Source of the DNA: Xenopus tropicalis
Taxonomy: Eukaryota; Chordata; Amphibia; Anura; Pipidae
Length of the DNA stretch: 64,000 nucleotides
NCBI RefSeq assembly: GCF_000004195.4
Contig: NC_030680.2
Span: 143,120,045-143,184,044, forward strand
Reading direction: 5' to 3'
A program made the position numbers and the translations under genes. Below are positions 21,640-33,306 of this stretch, one piece after another. The notes below the pieces were generated by a model. The model did no database searches. It saw only the letters and a program-made list of their open reading frames with translations, and was not told the DNA's origin. The stretch's first letter is position 1; each line of letters opens with the position of its first letter.

Positions 21640-23693
21640 TTAAAGGCAGCATCTATTTAACAGCCTACAGCCTTGTACCTTGAAATGGTCACAAAACCCC
21701 TCAGTGGGTTATCCCTTATAATACACGAGTGATACTCAGAGTTCCCTGTATAACTCAGCCTGCAGCCTTGTGCCTTTATATGGGCACAGAACCCCTCAGT
21801 GACTGCTAATATCCTTATCATTTACAGTAGGGGGTACATTATCCCTTATAATACATGAGTGATACTCAGAGTTCCCTGTATAACTCAGCCTGCAGCCTTG
21901 TGCCTTTAAATGGGCTCAGAACCCCTCAGTGACTTCTAATATCCTTATCATTTACAGTAGGGGGTACATTATCCCTTATAATACATGAGTGATACTCAGA
22001 GTTCCCTGTATAACTCAGCCTGCAGCCTTGTGCCTTTATATGGGCACAGAACCCCTCAGTGACTGCTAATATCCTTATCATTTACAGTAGGGGGTACATT
22101 ATCCCGTATAATACATGAGTGATACTCAGAGTTCCCTGTATAACTCAGCCTGCAGCCTTGTGCCTTTATATGGGGGCACAGAACCCCTCAGTGACTGCTA
22201 ATATCCTTATCATTTACAGTAGGGGGTACAGTATCCCTTATAATACATGAGTGATACTCAGAGTTCCCTGTATAACTCAGCCTGCAGCCTTGTGCCTTTA
22301 TATGGGCACAGAACCCCTCAGTGACTGCTAATATCCTTATCATTTACAGTAGGGGGTACATTATCCCTTATAATACATGAGTGATACTCAGAGTTCCCTG
22401 TATAACTCAGCCTGCAGCCTTGTGCCTTTATATGGGCACAGAACCCCTCAGTGACTTCTAATATCCTTATCATTTACAGTAGGGGGTACATTATCCCGTA
22501 TAATACATGAGTGATACTCAGAGTTCCCTGTATAACTCAGCCTGCAGCCTTGTGCCTTTATATGGGGGGCACAGAACCCCTCAGTGACTGCTAATATCCT
22601 TATCATTTACAGTAGGGGGTACAGTATCCCTTATAATACATGAGTGATACTCAGAGTTCCCTGTATAACTCAGCCTGCAGCCTTGTGCCTTTATATGGGC
22701 ACAGAACCCCTCAGTGACTGCTAATATCCTTATCATTTACAGTAGGGGGTACAGTATCCCTTATAATACACGAGTGATACTCAGAGTTCCCTGTATAACT
22801 CAGCCTGCAGCCTTGTGCCTTTATATGGGCACAGAACCCCTCAGTGACTGCTAATATCCTTATCATTTACAGTAGGGGGTACATTATCCCTTATAATACA
22901 TGAGTGATACTCAGAGTTCCCTGTATAACTCAGCCTGCAGCCTTGTGCCTTTATATGGGCACAGAACCCCTCAGTGACTGCTAATATCCTTATCATTTAC
23001 AGTAGGGGGTACAGTATCCCTTATAATACATGAGTGATACTCAGAGTTCCCTGTATAACTCAGCCTGCAGCCTTGTGCCTTTATATGGGCACAGAACCCC
23101 TCAGTGACTGCTAATATCCTTATCATTTACAGTAGGGGGTACATTATCCCTTATAATACATGAGTGATACTCAGAGTTCCCTGTATAACTCAGCCTGCAG
23201 CCTTGTGCCTTTATATGGGCACAGAACCCCTCAGTGACTTCTAATATCCTTATCATTTACAGTAGGGGGTACATTATCCCTTATAATACATGAGTGATAC
23301 TCAGGGTTCCCTGTATAACTCAGCCTGCAGCCTTGTGCCTTTATATGGGCACAGAACCCCTCAGTGACTGCTAATATCCTTATCATTTACAGTAGGGGGT
23401 ACATTATCCCTTATAATACATGAGTGATACTCAGAGTTCCCTGTATAACTCAGCCTGCAGCCTTGTGCCTTTATATGGGCACAGAACCCCTCAGTGACTG
23501 CTAATATCCTTATCATTTACAGTAGGGGGTACATTATCCCTTATAATACATGAGTGATACTCAGAGTTCCCTGTATAACTCAGCCTGCAGCCTTGTGCCT
23601 TTATATGGGCACAGAACCCCTCAGTGACTGCTAATATCCTTATCATTTACAGTAGGGGGTACATTGTCCCTTATAATACATGAGTGATACTCT
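21640..23693. repeat. 130-bp satellite array, about 15-16 units
   Basis: Units of 130-132 bp repeat with over 95% apparent identity. The landmark TAACTCAGCCTGCAGCCTTG occurs at 21751, 21881, 22011 and onwards. The first unit (21650-21720) is the most diverged. Variants GACTTCTAATA versus GACTGCTAATA, ACATTATCCC versus ACAGTATCCC, and runs of 3-6 G before CACAGAACC recur in blocks, showing multi-unit duplications. The last unit breaks off at GAGTGATACTC near 23692. There is no coding potential. Confidence 0.95.
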
Positions 23694-24345
23694 AATATCC
23701 TTATACACAGCTATACACCTATATATATGTGTGTGTTTAGTTTCTTGTACATTTAGATTTTGTTCAGTTACCCTACTGTCTCTGTTCATCAGGGTAACAG
23801 CTTCATGTACAATGTTGGCAGTGATATGATTATAATATTGCTACATCTGAATATCCATTTTTTCCTCTGAACCAGCACATTTCCTGGGCCTGACACAGCG
23901 CCGCTGTTCCCAGTGGTAAAATATATGTTTTAACCTAAATAACTTTCCCAGAGTGCCTGTGATATCCTACAAATGCAAGTTTGGGGGCGACTTTCCCTTT
24001 AGGCAGTGATACGCTCCGTAATACTGACATTTTCCTGCCATGCTGACACTTTAGTATAAAAGCTGTTATGAACATCTGTTGGTTTGGCAGCGGTCCTGCT
24101 CCGAAGGTGTCAGCGCGACACAGGCACCAACCAAGGGCGCTGATAAGGGGGGGAATCTGCTGTTACTGCCATTGTGACCCTCCTGTCGCAGAAGGTGCCA
24201 AGATGCCATTACATACTATAAAATACAGGAGCCCAGCTGGTATCCTTGTATCCAATATTGTATTTGCCAAATGTTCTTTGTGCAGGAGTATGAGAGATGT
24301 GTCATGAACTTGCTGAGCCTGAAGGATTACTGTACTGGGGTCAGG
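23694..24345. other. Unassigned; possible T2 right end
   Basis: GCAAGTTTGGGGGCGACTTTCCCTTTAGG ends around 24003 like a T2-type MITE, but the left end is not visible. The remaining sequence has no recognisable gene or repeat. Confidence 0.35.
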
Positions 24346-25005
24346 ACAGGTATGGGATCCGTTATCCGGAAAGATCCGAATTACAGGAAGGCCATCTCTC
24401 ATAGACTCCATTACTGTATACACAAATAATTCACATTTTTTAAAATGATTCCCTTTTCTCTGTAATAATAAAACAGTACCTGTACTTGATCCCAACTAAG
24501 ATATAATTACCCCTTATTGGGGGCAGAACAGCCCTATTGGGTTTATTTAATGGTTAAATGATTCCCTTTTCTCTGTAATAATAAAACAGTACCTGTACTT
24601 GATCCCAACTAAGATATAATTACCCCTTATTGGGGGCAGAACAGCCCTATTGGGTTTATTTAATGGTTAAATGATTCCCTTTTCTCTGTAATAATAAAAC
24701 AGTACCTGTACTTGATCCCAACTAAGATATAATTACCCCTTATTGGGGGCAGAACAGCCCTATTGGGTTTATTTCATGGTTAAATGATTCCCTTTTCTCT
24801 GTAATAATAAAACAGTACCTGTACTTGATCCCAACTAAGATATAATTACCCCTTATTGGGGCAGAACAGTCCTATTGGGTTTATTTCATGTTTCAGTTAT
24901 TTTTTTTGTAGACTTAAGATATGGAGATCCAAATTAAAGAAACACCTCTTATCTAAAAAAAAAACCCAGGTCCCAAGCATTCTGGATAACAGGTCCCATA
25001 CCTGT
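24346..25005 (+). mobile_element. ACAGGTATGGGA MITE carrying four 113-bp units
   Basis: Complete copy: left end ACAGGTATGGGATCCGTTAT, right end GGTCCCATACCTGT (24992-25005). Between them lie four head-to-tail 113-bp units (start ATGATTCCCTTTTC at 24445, 24558, 24671, 24784), each with TACCTGTACTTGATCCCAAC and CCCCTTATTGGGGGCAGAAC. Unique arms flank the array. The same unit occurs in five other loci here. Tandem repeats carried inside MITEs are an established phenomenon in Xenopus; the superfamily of this element is not determined from sequence alone. Confidence 0.9.
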
Positions 25006-25033
25006 ACCATAAAACCATGCCAGCACTGATGGT

Positions 25034-25440
25034 ACAGGTGTGGGACCGATTATCCAGAATGCTCAAGATCTGGGGGTTATATTTGGATTATGGATCTCCA
25101 TAGGTCTATAACAACTAATATTTTAAAAATTAAATAAACCCAATAGGGCTGTTCTGCCCCCAATAAGGGGTAATTATATCTTAGTTGGGATCAAGTACAG
25201 GTACTGTTTTATTATTACAGAGAAAAGGGAATCATTTAACCATTAAATAAACCCAATAGGGCTGTTCTGCCCCCAATAAGGGGTAATTATATCTTAGTTG
25301 GGATCAAGTACAGGTACTGTTTTATTATTACAGAGAAAAGGGAATCATTTAACCATGAAATAAACCCAATAGGGCTGTTCTGCCCCCAATAAGGGGTAAT
25401 TATATCTTAGTTGGGATCAAGTACAGGTACTGTACTTGAT
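25034..25440 (-). mobile_element. Truncated ACAGGTATGGGA MITE, three 113-bp units, opposite orientation
   Basis: It starts ACAGGTGTGGGACCGATTAT and continues as the complement of the right arm of the preceding copy. Three reversed 113-bp units follow, ending inside a unit at TACAGGTACTGTACTTGATG (about 25421-25440). Only 28 bp separate it from the previous copy, giving a tail-to-tail inverted pair. Confidence 0.85.
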
Positions 25441-25884
25441 GTAGGATTGCTACTAATCCCGGTACTTCAAGCTGTTTTTAGCCCACACTTAACATGTCGC
25501 TATTTATTTGTTTGCTCCTTGCACAAACAGATGCCATTAGAAGTAGGCTAAAGAATTTACATTTGAAAATATCCCAGCCGAAATCTGTTGGCATCATTTG
25601 TAGGTGTCATACGTGGGAAAGAAATGGTATTTTTACACAACAATTTTAAATAGCTACTTAGTTCTGTCACTTATACGGCAAATGGATGCTTTCTGTGGGA
25701 GGATGAAACATATGGATACATAAATGGGATTTTTTTTTCCTTTTTATTTCTAAGTGCCGCTTGCATTTATTGACTTCTAGAAGCTGCCTCTTTAGTCGTT
25801 TTCTTAAACAAGGCATTTAGAAAGTAGTATCAGATGGGTTTGTTTGTTGGCTCTGATGTCAAAACGCCATTGTTCTGTACAAGT
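25441..25884. other. Unassigned stretch
   Basis: AT-rich non-repetitive sequence; words such as CATTTATTGACTTCTAGAAGC are possibly conserved. No gene was recognised. Confidence 0.25.
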
Positions 25885-26102
25885 ACCTGTAAGCTGTGGA
25901 GAAGTTCAAAACATCAATGTTTTAGTCCCTCCTCCCCTGCCAGGATTTCAAATGATGCAGAAAGAGAAGAGCTGTTTTGCAGCTGGATTTCAGGTTATAA
26001 AAATGGGATTTATTCCTACTGTTTGAAGGAACAGATTACAGAGATAGGGATATTAGGGGGCTCTGTGTTGTGTGGGGTTCGGAAGCTGGAGTTTCCCTTT
26101 AA
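25885..26102. mobile_element. T2-type MITE, 5'-truncated copy
   Basis: Matches the 3' third of the element at 7279: CCTGTAAGCTGTGGAG, GATTTCAAATGATGCAGAAAG, GCAGCTGGATTTCAGG, GATATTAGGGGGCTCTGTG. It ends GGAGTTTCCCTTTAA with the expected TTAA terminus (26099-26102). It shows the uninterrupted sequence at the site where a hAT MITE entered the 7279 copy. Confidence 0.8.
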
Positions 26103-26352
26103 TATTGAATCGACTCCTATTTTGGACTGGGATTATGTTTTCCCTAAACTCTTTAATAGCCAGTAATTATAAAAAAAAATGTTCTACAGTCACCATCTTG
26201 TCTTACTTTGCCAAAGACCCAGCCAAGGTGTCTCACCGAGGTCTCCTACTGGTCCTTATTCTGCTCTGTCTGGGTCTTTCTGGGACCTATAGTAAATACT
26301 GTCTCGCTGTCACATTCACTTTGCAGTTGGTCATACAGCTCTATAAATACAC

Positions 26353-26658
26353 CAGTGATCCCCAACCAGTGGGTCGGGGGCAAAATGTTACTCAACACCC
26401 CCATGATGTTGCCCGCAGAGGCCTCAAAGTAGGTGCCATTTTTACATTTCTGGCTTGGAGACAAGTTTTGGAAGCCCAGAGGCACAATTTTGTTCCAAGC
26501 AGAGCCTCCTGCAGGCCAGCAGTCCCCATGGGGCTACCAAATAGCCAATCACAGCCCTTATTTGTCATCTGTAAGGAACTGTTTTCATGCTTGTGTGGCT
26601 TCCCTACACTTTTTACATCTGAATGTGGCTCTCGGGGAAAAAAGGTTGGGGGTCCCTG
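26353..26658. mobile_element. hAT-type MITE (CAGTGATCCCCAACC family)
   Basis: A 306-bp element from CAGTGATCCCCAACCAG to GGTTGGGGGTCCCTG. Flanking 8-mers AAATACAC (26345-26352) and AAATATAC (26659-26666) differ at one base. A sibling lies at 27450-27758. An open frame of 195 codons passing through (26072-26659) has no transposase features and extends into unrelated flanking DNA. Confidence 0.9.
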
Positions 26659-26666
26659 AAATATAC

Positions 26667-27441
26667 CATCTATTTTATTTATTTCTAATCATTTTACACC
26701 TTGGCATAAGGCTACTGAGCCTTCATTACCCTGAGCAACATCACCATATGTATACAATGAACTGCATGTCACTGAGGAGCATTCCAACAGGGCGACGTTA
26801 CTCTTGGCAGCCGAGTGTCCCAGAGTTTATATGGGTCAACTATTTCTCGTAACTGTCACTCACATGTAAAAGGCAAAGAACTCATGCAGACTGCCGGCTG
26901 GTACGTTATACCCATCAACAGAATCAGGGTACATACATGCCCACGTGTGTCAGGAGGAGCGGCCATATTCATTTTGTGACATTCAGAAAAGGACCGTGCC
27001 GTGATCCTACAGTAGTGCATATAGAAATGTATAAATAATATATAACCTCCCCCAATAGCAGGACCATAGGTAATGAAAGGCCTAAATGACAAAGCAAATG
27101 AGGAAAGGCTTCACCTAAACATGTACAATACAGGGGCAGTTGTTTATGCAGTCGGATTAAACGTCACACATGTTTGCCCCCAGTCTCATACAGTCTGTGT
27201 ACAGGCAGTTGACTATGGGTACAACTAATACTACAAGGGGTGTCAGTATTGTGACCATAAGAAAAATATTTTTGGAACTTCGGCTGAATGACTGATATAC
27301 CAATATTTTCCCCATAGGTTTACCAATTTCATAGGTTAAGGCGGACCTGGATCAAAATTTGGACCCTCAATGGGGGGGCCCTTGCCCAAAACCTATACCT
27401 TCGGGGTGCTTTGCGCTGAAAAAAGTAGGCAGTTCCATATG
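26667..27441. other. Unassigned stretch
   Basis: No repeat family or gene was recognised, apart from a low-complexity GC patch near 27370. Confidence 0.3.
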
Positions 27442-27449
27442 GGCTACAG

Positions 27450-27758
27450 CAATGATCCCCCAACCAGTGGCTCATGAGTAACATGTTGCCCCCCAACCCC
27501 TTGGATGTTGCGCCCCGTGGCCTCAAAGCAGGTGCTCATTTTTGAATTTCTGGTTAGGAGGCAAGTTTTGGTTGCATTAATACCAAGTATAATGTCAAAC
27601 AGAGCCTTCTGTAGGCTGCCAGTCCCCATAGGGGCTATTAAGTAGCCAATTATAGCTCTTACTGGCACCCCCAGGAAACTTTTTCATGCTTGTGTTGCTC
27701 CCCAACACCTTTTTCCATTTAAATGGTGCTCATGGGTATAAAAAGTTGGGGATCCCTG
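27450..27758. mobile_element. hAT-type MITE (CAGTGATCCCCAACC family), second copy
   Basis: A 309-bp element starting CAATGATCCCCCAACCAG (one change from its sibling) and ending GTTGGGGATCCCTG, with an exact 8-bp duplication GGCTACAG (27442-27449, 27759-27766). It is about 80% similar to 26353-26658 by eye and in the same orientation. Confidence 0.9.
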
Positions 27759-27766
27759 GGCTACAG

Positions 27767-28382
27767 TATTTACTTCTGTTAAAAATAAAACTGTATTTTG
27801 GCTCAGTGTATCATCATAGGCAAGTCCTACTAAATTAAGCTGAACATAAAGGATACAATGAAAGTATTTGACAATATTTAATATAACAAAGTTACCACGC
27901 CAAAAGGTATAACCTGGTGTATCGGGTATATCTCTAAGAAACGTGGGATCATATACTAATATTTCCTGGAATAGCCTTGTGTCAGGTACTGGGGGTCTGG
28001 ATACTGCTGATAAGAGAACATATGTCGGCCTATAACATTCATCATTTCCCTGTTTCCTATCTGGCTGGCTTGAGAAGTTGTATGAAAAATCTGTCAGTAG
28101 GAAAGTGGTTCATATAAGACCCCTGCAGAAATTATGATATCAAAACCGGAGGAATGTGAATCTCCTATAGGGCAAAGCTGGCCTTTCTAATCAGGGTGGG
28201 TTTTTACATTGGTATTTTTTATAGTTTGGTGCACAATAAATTATGAAAAAGTCATGTTTTTAGTGCAAAAAAAAACCTTGACTATTGGTAAATCAGCCCC
28301 TGATCATACTACACCAACAAATCTGGTATAGACAGGGCAGATACATTGATGACTAAAAATCCCTTCCCACTGGGCAGTGGTG
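27767..28382. other. Unassigned; possible small MITE end
   Basis: TTGACTATTGGTAAATCAGCCCCTG near 28278-28302 resembles the right end of the GGGGCA...TTTA MITE (38318). The rest shows no features. Confidence 0.3.
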
Positions 28383-28390
28383 CTTCTTAT

Positions 28391-29501
28391 CAGGGCCGCC
28401 ATCAGAAATCACGGGGCCCCTCACAACAAAATTTCTGGGCCCCACCCTCCCACGGGCCCTCCAATCAATACAAGGGATACACAAGCATTGGTAGCGAGGG
28501 CCCCCTAAAACATTGGTAGCCAGGGCCCCCCTAAAACATTTGTGGCCAAGGGTTACGTTTTGCATTAGTGGCAGGGACCCAGTAATACATTGCTAGCCAG
28601 CCCAGGGCCCTCTAAAACATTAGTGGTCCTCCCCCAGTGTTCCCATACAATGGCCCGCTCTCCGCTGCTTCTTGACACTCCCCCCCCCAGAATCCTCCTG
28701 CTTCTTCCAGGGCCCCCTAAGCATCCTTCAACTCCCCCACCCAACATCCTGCTGCTTCTTCCAAGCCCCCCCCAAGCATCCTCCACCTTCCCCCAGGGCC
28801 CACCCAAGCATCCTCCACCTTCCCCCAGGGCCCCCCCAAGCATCCTCCACCTTCCCCCAGGGCCCCCCCCAAGCATCCTCCACCTTCCCCCAGGGCCCAC
28901 CCAAGCATCCTCCACCTTCCCCCAGGGCCCCCCCAAGCATCCTCCACCTTCCCCCAGGGCCCCCCCAAGCATCCTCCACCTTCCCCCAGGGGCCCCCCAA
29001 GCATCCTCCACCTTCCCCCAGGGCCCCCCCCAAGCATCCTCCACCTTCCCCCAGGGTCCCCCCAAGCATCCTTCACCTTCCCCCAGGGTCCCCCCAAGCA
29101 TCCTCCACCTTCCCCAGAGCTCCCCCAAGTATCCTCCAGTCCTCTACTGCCGCCGCCGCCGCCGCCGCCAGCATCCTTCTGCTTCCTCCGGCTCCTCACC
29201 GGTGTCAACTCCGGCTTCATTTGTATCTTCCACCATGTCCCGAGCTCCCTGCTACATGTGCGCTTTTATAGGGTTGCGCCCCGTGCGTGTGACATCAGTG
29301 AGCACAGGGCGCAACCTTATAAAAGCGCACATATAGCGGGGAGCTCGGGACATAACAGCGGACGCCGCCAATGGAAGTAACAGGGCCCGGAGTTGATTGA
29401 AGGGGGCCCGAGGTAAAAAAAACTCTAGCAGGGCCGGGCCCCCTTTAAACACCCGGGCCCGGGACAACTGTCCCCCCTGTGCCCCCCTGATGGCGGCCCT
29501 G
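28391..29501. mobile_element. 1.1-kb hAT-type MITE with minisatellite, second copy
   Basis: It runs from CAGGGCCGCCATCAG to CTGATGGCGGCCCTG, perfect 15-bp inverted ends. Flanking 8-mers CTTCTTAT (28383-28390) and CTTGTTAT (29502-29509) differ at one base. The minisatellite (about 28768-29130) has some 13 units of about 28 bp with the core CAAGCATCCTCCACCTTCCC, more homogeneous than in the sister copy. A (GCC)n run lies at 29148-29168. A palindrome centred on TGACATCA (29290-29297) spans about 29235-29353. Long Pro-rich and Gly/Trp-rich frames (248 and 187 codons) are read-throughs of the minisatellite. Confidence 0.9.
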
Positions 29502-29509
29502 CTTGTTAT

Positions 29510-30530
29510 AGAGGTAGAGATGATCCATTCACCCAACCAGCCTTTGGAACTTCCATCTCATTACGAGGATATAATATATAAAGCATTATTGGTTGTGTAT
29601 TCGGCTTTGCACCAAAGAGGTTCTCCAAGATATTGTCTTTGCTCTCTCCACTGACAATAAATAAGGGAAAAAGCATTAATGGAGTATAAATTATTGAGAA
29701 AAAATGGAGAAAAAAAAATAGCACATGTGGTTGGGGATGGCGTTCCCTTCCTTGAAAATGAGCTCCTCTTTGCTGAGAAATGTAGCTTTTAGCCCATTAC
29801 TTACCTGATTGCTTCTGACAGAGGGCAATATTTTAGCACATTGATAATGATCAACCAGAAGCATCTGAACCTATGGGCGGGGGGAGGGGAGGCAGGTTCA
29901 GGAGTCGTTATAAGCAGCCGAATGTTATTTTAACATATGATAAACTTTGACCATTCTCAGATCCCTTCCTCCCGTCGAGAAAACTCAACAAATTGAAGGT
30001 TGGCTGAAAAATAAACAACGTTCCAGCAGAAAGGCAGCGGCTTATTAAGATGTGATATTTGTCTCATATCAATACCCTCCCTTGTTGGAAACATATTGGC
30101 TTTTTTTTTATCCCATGCTTGATTTCTTTTTGACTCGGAAAATTGAGGTCCTTCCTTCCTATTATCTGAGAAATTGTGTACATACACCTCATTGCGGAAA
30201 GATAATGGGAAAAAAATAATTCTAATGATAGGAGGAATAAGGGAAATATTTGCAGATCCCCGAAGGTCTACGCCGGCCACCGCTTTCCATTCACGTAATT
30301 AGAAAATGGCAGATTTACATTGGTTTATTACATATTTCATAATGTGTCACTTTCGGGCGTGGGAAGCCATGATGGCGCCGGAGATGCATATTTAGCAGCC
30401 GCAGAGTGACACAAACCGGACTAATTATGCTCAGATCTTACCAATTCCTGGTAGAAGGCAGAGGAATTTGACAGGTCATGCTAAGGGCTGCGGATCAAGG
30501 TTACACGGAACATTCCATTAAGCATTGTTG
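29510..30530. other. Unique sequence, conserved-noncoding candidate
   Basis: 30330-30520 has GGGAAGCCATGATGGCGCC, GAGATGCATATTTAGCAGCC and GGACTAATTATGCTCAG, a mix of homeodomain/POU-like words and retained CpG in non-repetitive DNA. No open frame is gene-like. Part of this texture continues into the first unit of the 442-bp tandem duplication. Confidence 0.3.
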
Positions 30531-31955
30531 GCAGGGCTGCATTCTCTCTGTATTTTTATCATCTTTAAGATGGCAAATCATCATTAAACCTGACCTTTCC
30601 CCAAGACTAGGACAAAAGTCATTATTTCTGCACTGGGAAACGCAGGGACGGGATTAAACAACCTACAAACTCTAAAGCTTCTAACAATAAACAATATTTT
30701 TGTGTGGTTTTGGGTTCTTAGATAATATGACATATTGAATCTGCAATCTTATTCCCTATTTTTTCCCAATGTGGTATGTTATGGGCAGCTACATGACCCC
30801 CAGCAAACTTTAATAAGGTTGTTTATGGGACTGGGTTTAAATTGACAATTAAAAGTCTAAAATTGTCTTATTCCTTAATAGCTGGAGTAACTGGAGGAGT
30901 CTTGGCTGAGTCAGACTTGGATTTTTACTTTTTAGTGCTATTCTCATATCTACCACTAGGTGGGGCACTGGAGCAGGGCTGCATTCTCTCTGTATTTTTA
31001 TCATCTTTAATATTTTTGTGTGGTTTGGGGTGGTTTGGGGTTCCTAGATAATAAGACATATTGAATCTGCAATCTCATTCCCTATTTTTTCCCCAATGGG
31101 GTATGTTATGGGCAGCTACATGACCCCAGCAAACTGTAATAAGGTTGTTTATGGGACTGGGTTTAAATTGACAATTAAAAGTCTAAAATTGTCTTATTCC
31201 TTAATAGCTGGAGTAACTGGAGGAGTCTTGGCTGAGTCAGACTTGGATTTTTACTATTGAGTGCTATTCTCATATCTACCACTAAGTGGTGCACTGGAGC
31301 AGGGCTGCATTCTCTCTGTATTTTTTATCATCTTTAAGATGGCAAATCATCATTAAACCTGACCTTTCCCCAAGACTAGGACAAAAGTCATTATTTCTGC
31401 ACTGGGAAACGCAGGGACGGGATTACACAACCTACAAACTCCAAAGCTTCTAACAATAAACAATATTTTTGTGTGGTTTGGGGTTCTTAGATAATAAGAC
31501 ATATTGAATCTGCAATCTCATTCCCTATTTTTTCCCCAATGGGGTATGTTATGGGCAGCTACATGACCCCAGCAAACTGTAATAAGGTTGTTTATGGGAC
31601 TGGGTTTATATTGACAATTAAAAGTCTTAAATTGTCTTATTCCGTAATAGCTGGAGTAACTGGAGGAGTCTTGGCTGAGTCAGACTTAGATTTTTACTAT
31701 TGAGTGCTATTCTCATATCTACCACTATGTGGGGCACTGGAGCAGGGCTGCATTCTCTCTGTATTTTTATCATCTTTAAGATGGCAAATAATCATTAAAC
31801 CTGACATTTCGCCAAGACTAGGACAAAAGTCATTATTTCTGCACAGGGAAACGCAGGGACGGCATTAAACAACCTACAAAGCTTCTAACAATAAACAATA
31901 TTTTTGTGTGGTTTGGGATGGTTTGGGGTTCTTAGATAATAAGACATATTGAATC
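30531..31955. repeat. Tandem duplication of a ~442-bp unit, about 3.5 copies
   Basis: The landmark GCAGGGCTGCATTCTCTCTG recurs at 30532, 30975, 31302 and 31742. Spacing is about 443, 327 and 440, because the second unit has lost about 115 bp (ATCTTTAATATTTTTGTG joins across). The last unit stops at GAATCTGCAATC (31955). Unit sequence looks like local unique DNA, including GATGGCAAATCATCATTAAAC, rather than a transposon. Copies are about 95% alike by eye, so the event is fairly recent. Confidence 0.9.
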
Positions 31956-32106
31956 TGCAATCCCAGTTGGGGTATTTCTTTTTAAAAGCTTGGAGTCCCC
32001 TTCAGCTGAAGAAAGGCACAGCCAAGTGAACTCTTTCACCATCAGAGACAAATTTAGCAGATGGGTCAGGACTGACCAGAACTTTAGGGACGAGGCTGAA
32101 ACGGGC

Positions 32107-32972
32107 TTTGGTATTACAATAGTACAACTGTCAATTCTACAATAATACAATAGTACAACTGTCAATTCTACAATAATACAATAGTACAACTGTCAATTCT
32201 GCAATAATACAATAGTACAACTGTCGATTCTGCAATAATACAATAGTACAACTGTCGATTCTGCAATAATACAATAGTACAACTGTCGATTCTGCAATAA
32301 TACAATAGTACAACTGTCGATTCCGCAATAATACAATAGTACAACTGTTAATTCTGCAATAATACAACAGTAAACTGTCAATTCTGCAATAATACAATAG
32401 TACAACTGTCGATTCTGCAATAATACAATAGTACAACTGTCGATTCTGCAATAATACAATAGTACAACTGTCGATTCTGCAATAATACAATAGTACAACT
32501 GTCGATTCTGCAATAATACAATAGTACAACTGTCGATTCTGCAATAATACAATAGTACAACTGTCGATTCTGCAATAATACAATAGTACAACTGTCGATT
32601 CTGCAATAATACAATAGTACAACTGTCGATTCTGCAATAATACAATAGTACAACTGTCGATTCTACAATAATACAATAGTACAACTGTCGATTCTACAAT
32701 AATACAATAGTACAACTGTCGATTCTACAATAATACAATAGTACAACTGTCGATTCTACAATAATACAGTAGTACAACTGTCGATTCTACAATAATACAA
32801 TAGTACAACTGTCGATTCTGCAATAATACAATAGTACAACTGTCGATTCTGCAATAATACAATAGTACAACTGTCGATTCTGCAATAATACAATAGTACA
32901 ACTGTCAATTCTGCAATAATACAATAGTACAACTGTCAGTTCTACAATAATACAATAGTACAACTGTCAGTT
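32107..32972. repeat. 31-bp minisatellite, about 27 units
   Basis: Unit AATAATACAATAGTACAACTG followed by TCGATTCTGC or variants, 31 bp. Variants are ordered: TCAATTCTAC at both edges, TCGATTCTGC in the centre, TCGATTCTAC in a block at about 32650-32810. One unit (near 32365) is shortened. Since 31 is not a multiple of three and one strand lacks stops in all phases, it produces three overlapping Leu/Tyr/Cys-rich open frames up to 192 codons; these are not genes. Confidence 0.95.
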
Positions 32973-33306
32973 GTAACTAGCCAAGGATCTTTCTACTTCC
33001 ATAACCCTCTTGGCATTATGCAGCATTAGTTATCATGCCAGTGTTTATTTCAGGGCTGTGCTGTAGAACTTTCGTAGAATAGTGATTAATCTTGTCAACA
33101 TTTCTTTCATGTGGGAAGAGTTCAAAAGTAAGTGGTGTGGGATTTCATGTATGAGGCTGAATATATAAAGCTTTTAATAGTCTAAAGAAATAAAATCCTT
33201 ACTGTAGATGGACACTGTTTCCATGATGCAGGGAATCTTGTTGAAAGTCAGTTGTGTCGGATTGTTGGCTTCTTAAAAAGAAACAAAGGAATTATCTAGC
33301 ATATTA
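32973..33306. other. Unassigned stretch
   Basis: No repeat or gene was recognised. Confidence 0.3.

Noticed and set aside
28565..29336. 248-codon Pro/Ser-rich and 187-codon Gly-rich frames
   Set aside because: Same cause: CATCCTCCA minisatellite in the second hAT copy.
32137..32715. 192-, 163- and 91-codon overlapping frames repeating a Cys/Ile/Leu/Tyr motif
   Set aside because: Produced by the 31-bp minisatellite read in three phases; equal openness of all phases is expected from the repeat.
32107..32972. Possible CRISPR array (31-bp repeats)
   Set aside because: Units are head to tail with no spacers and no cas genes.
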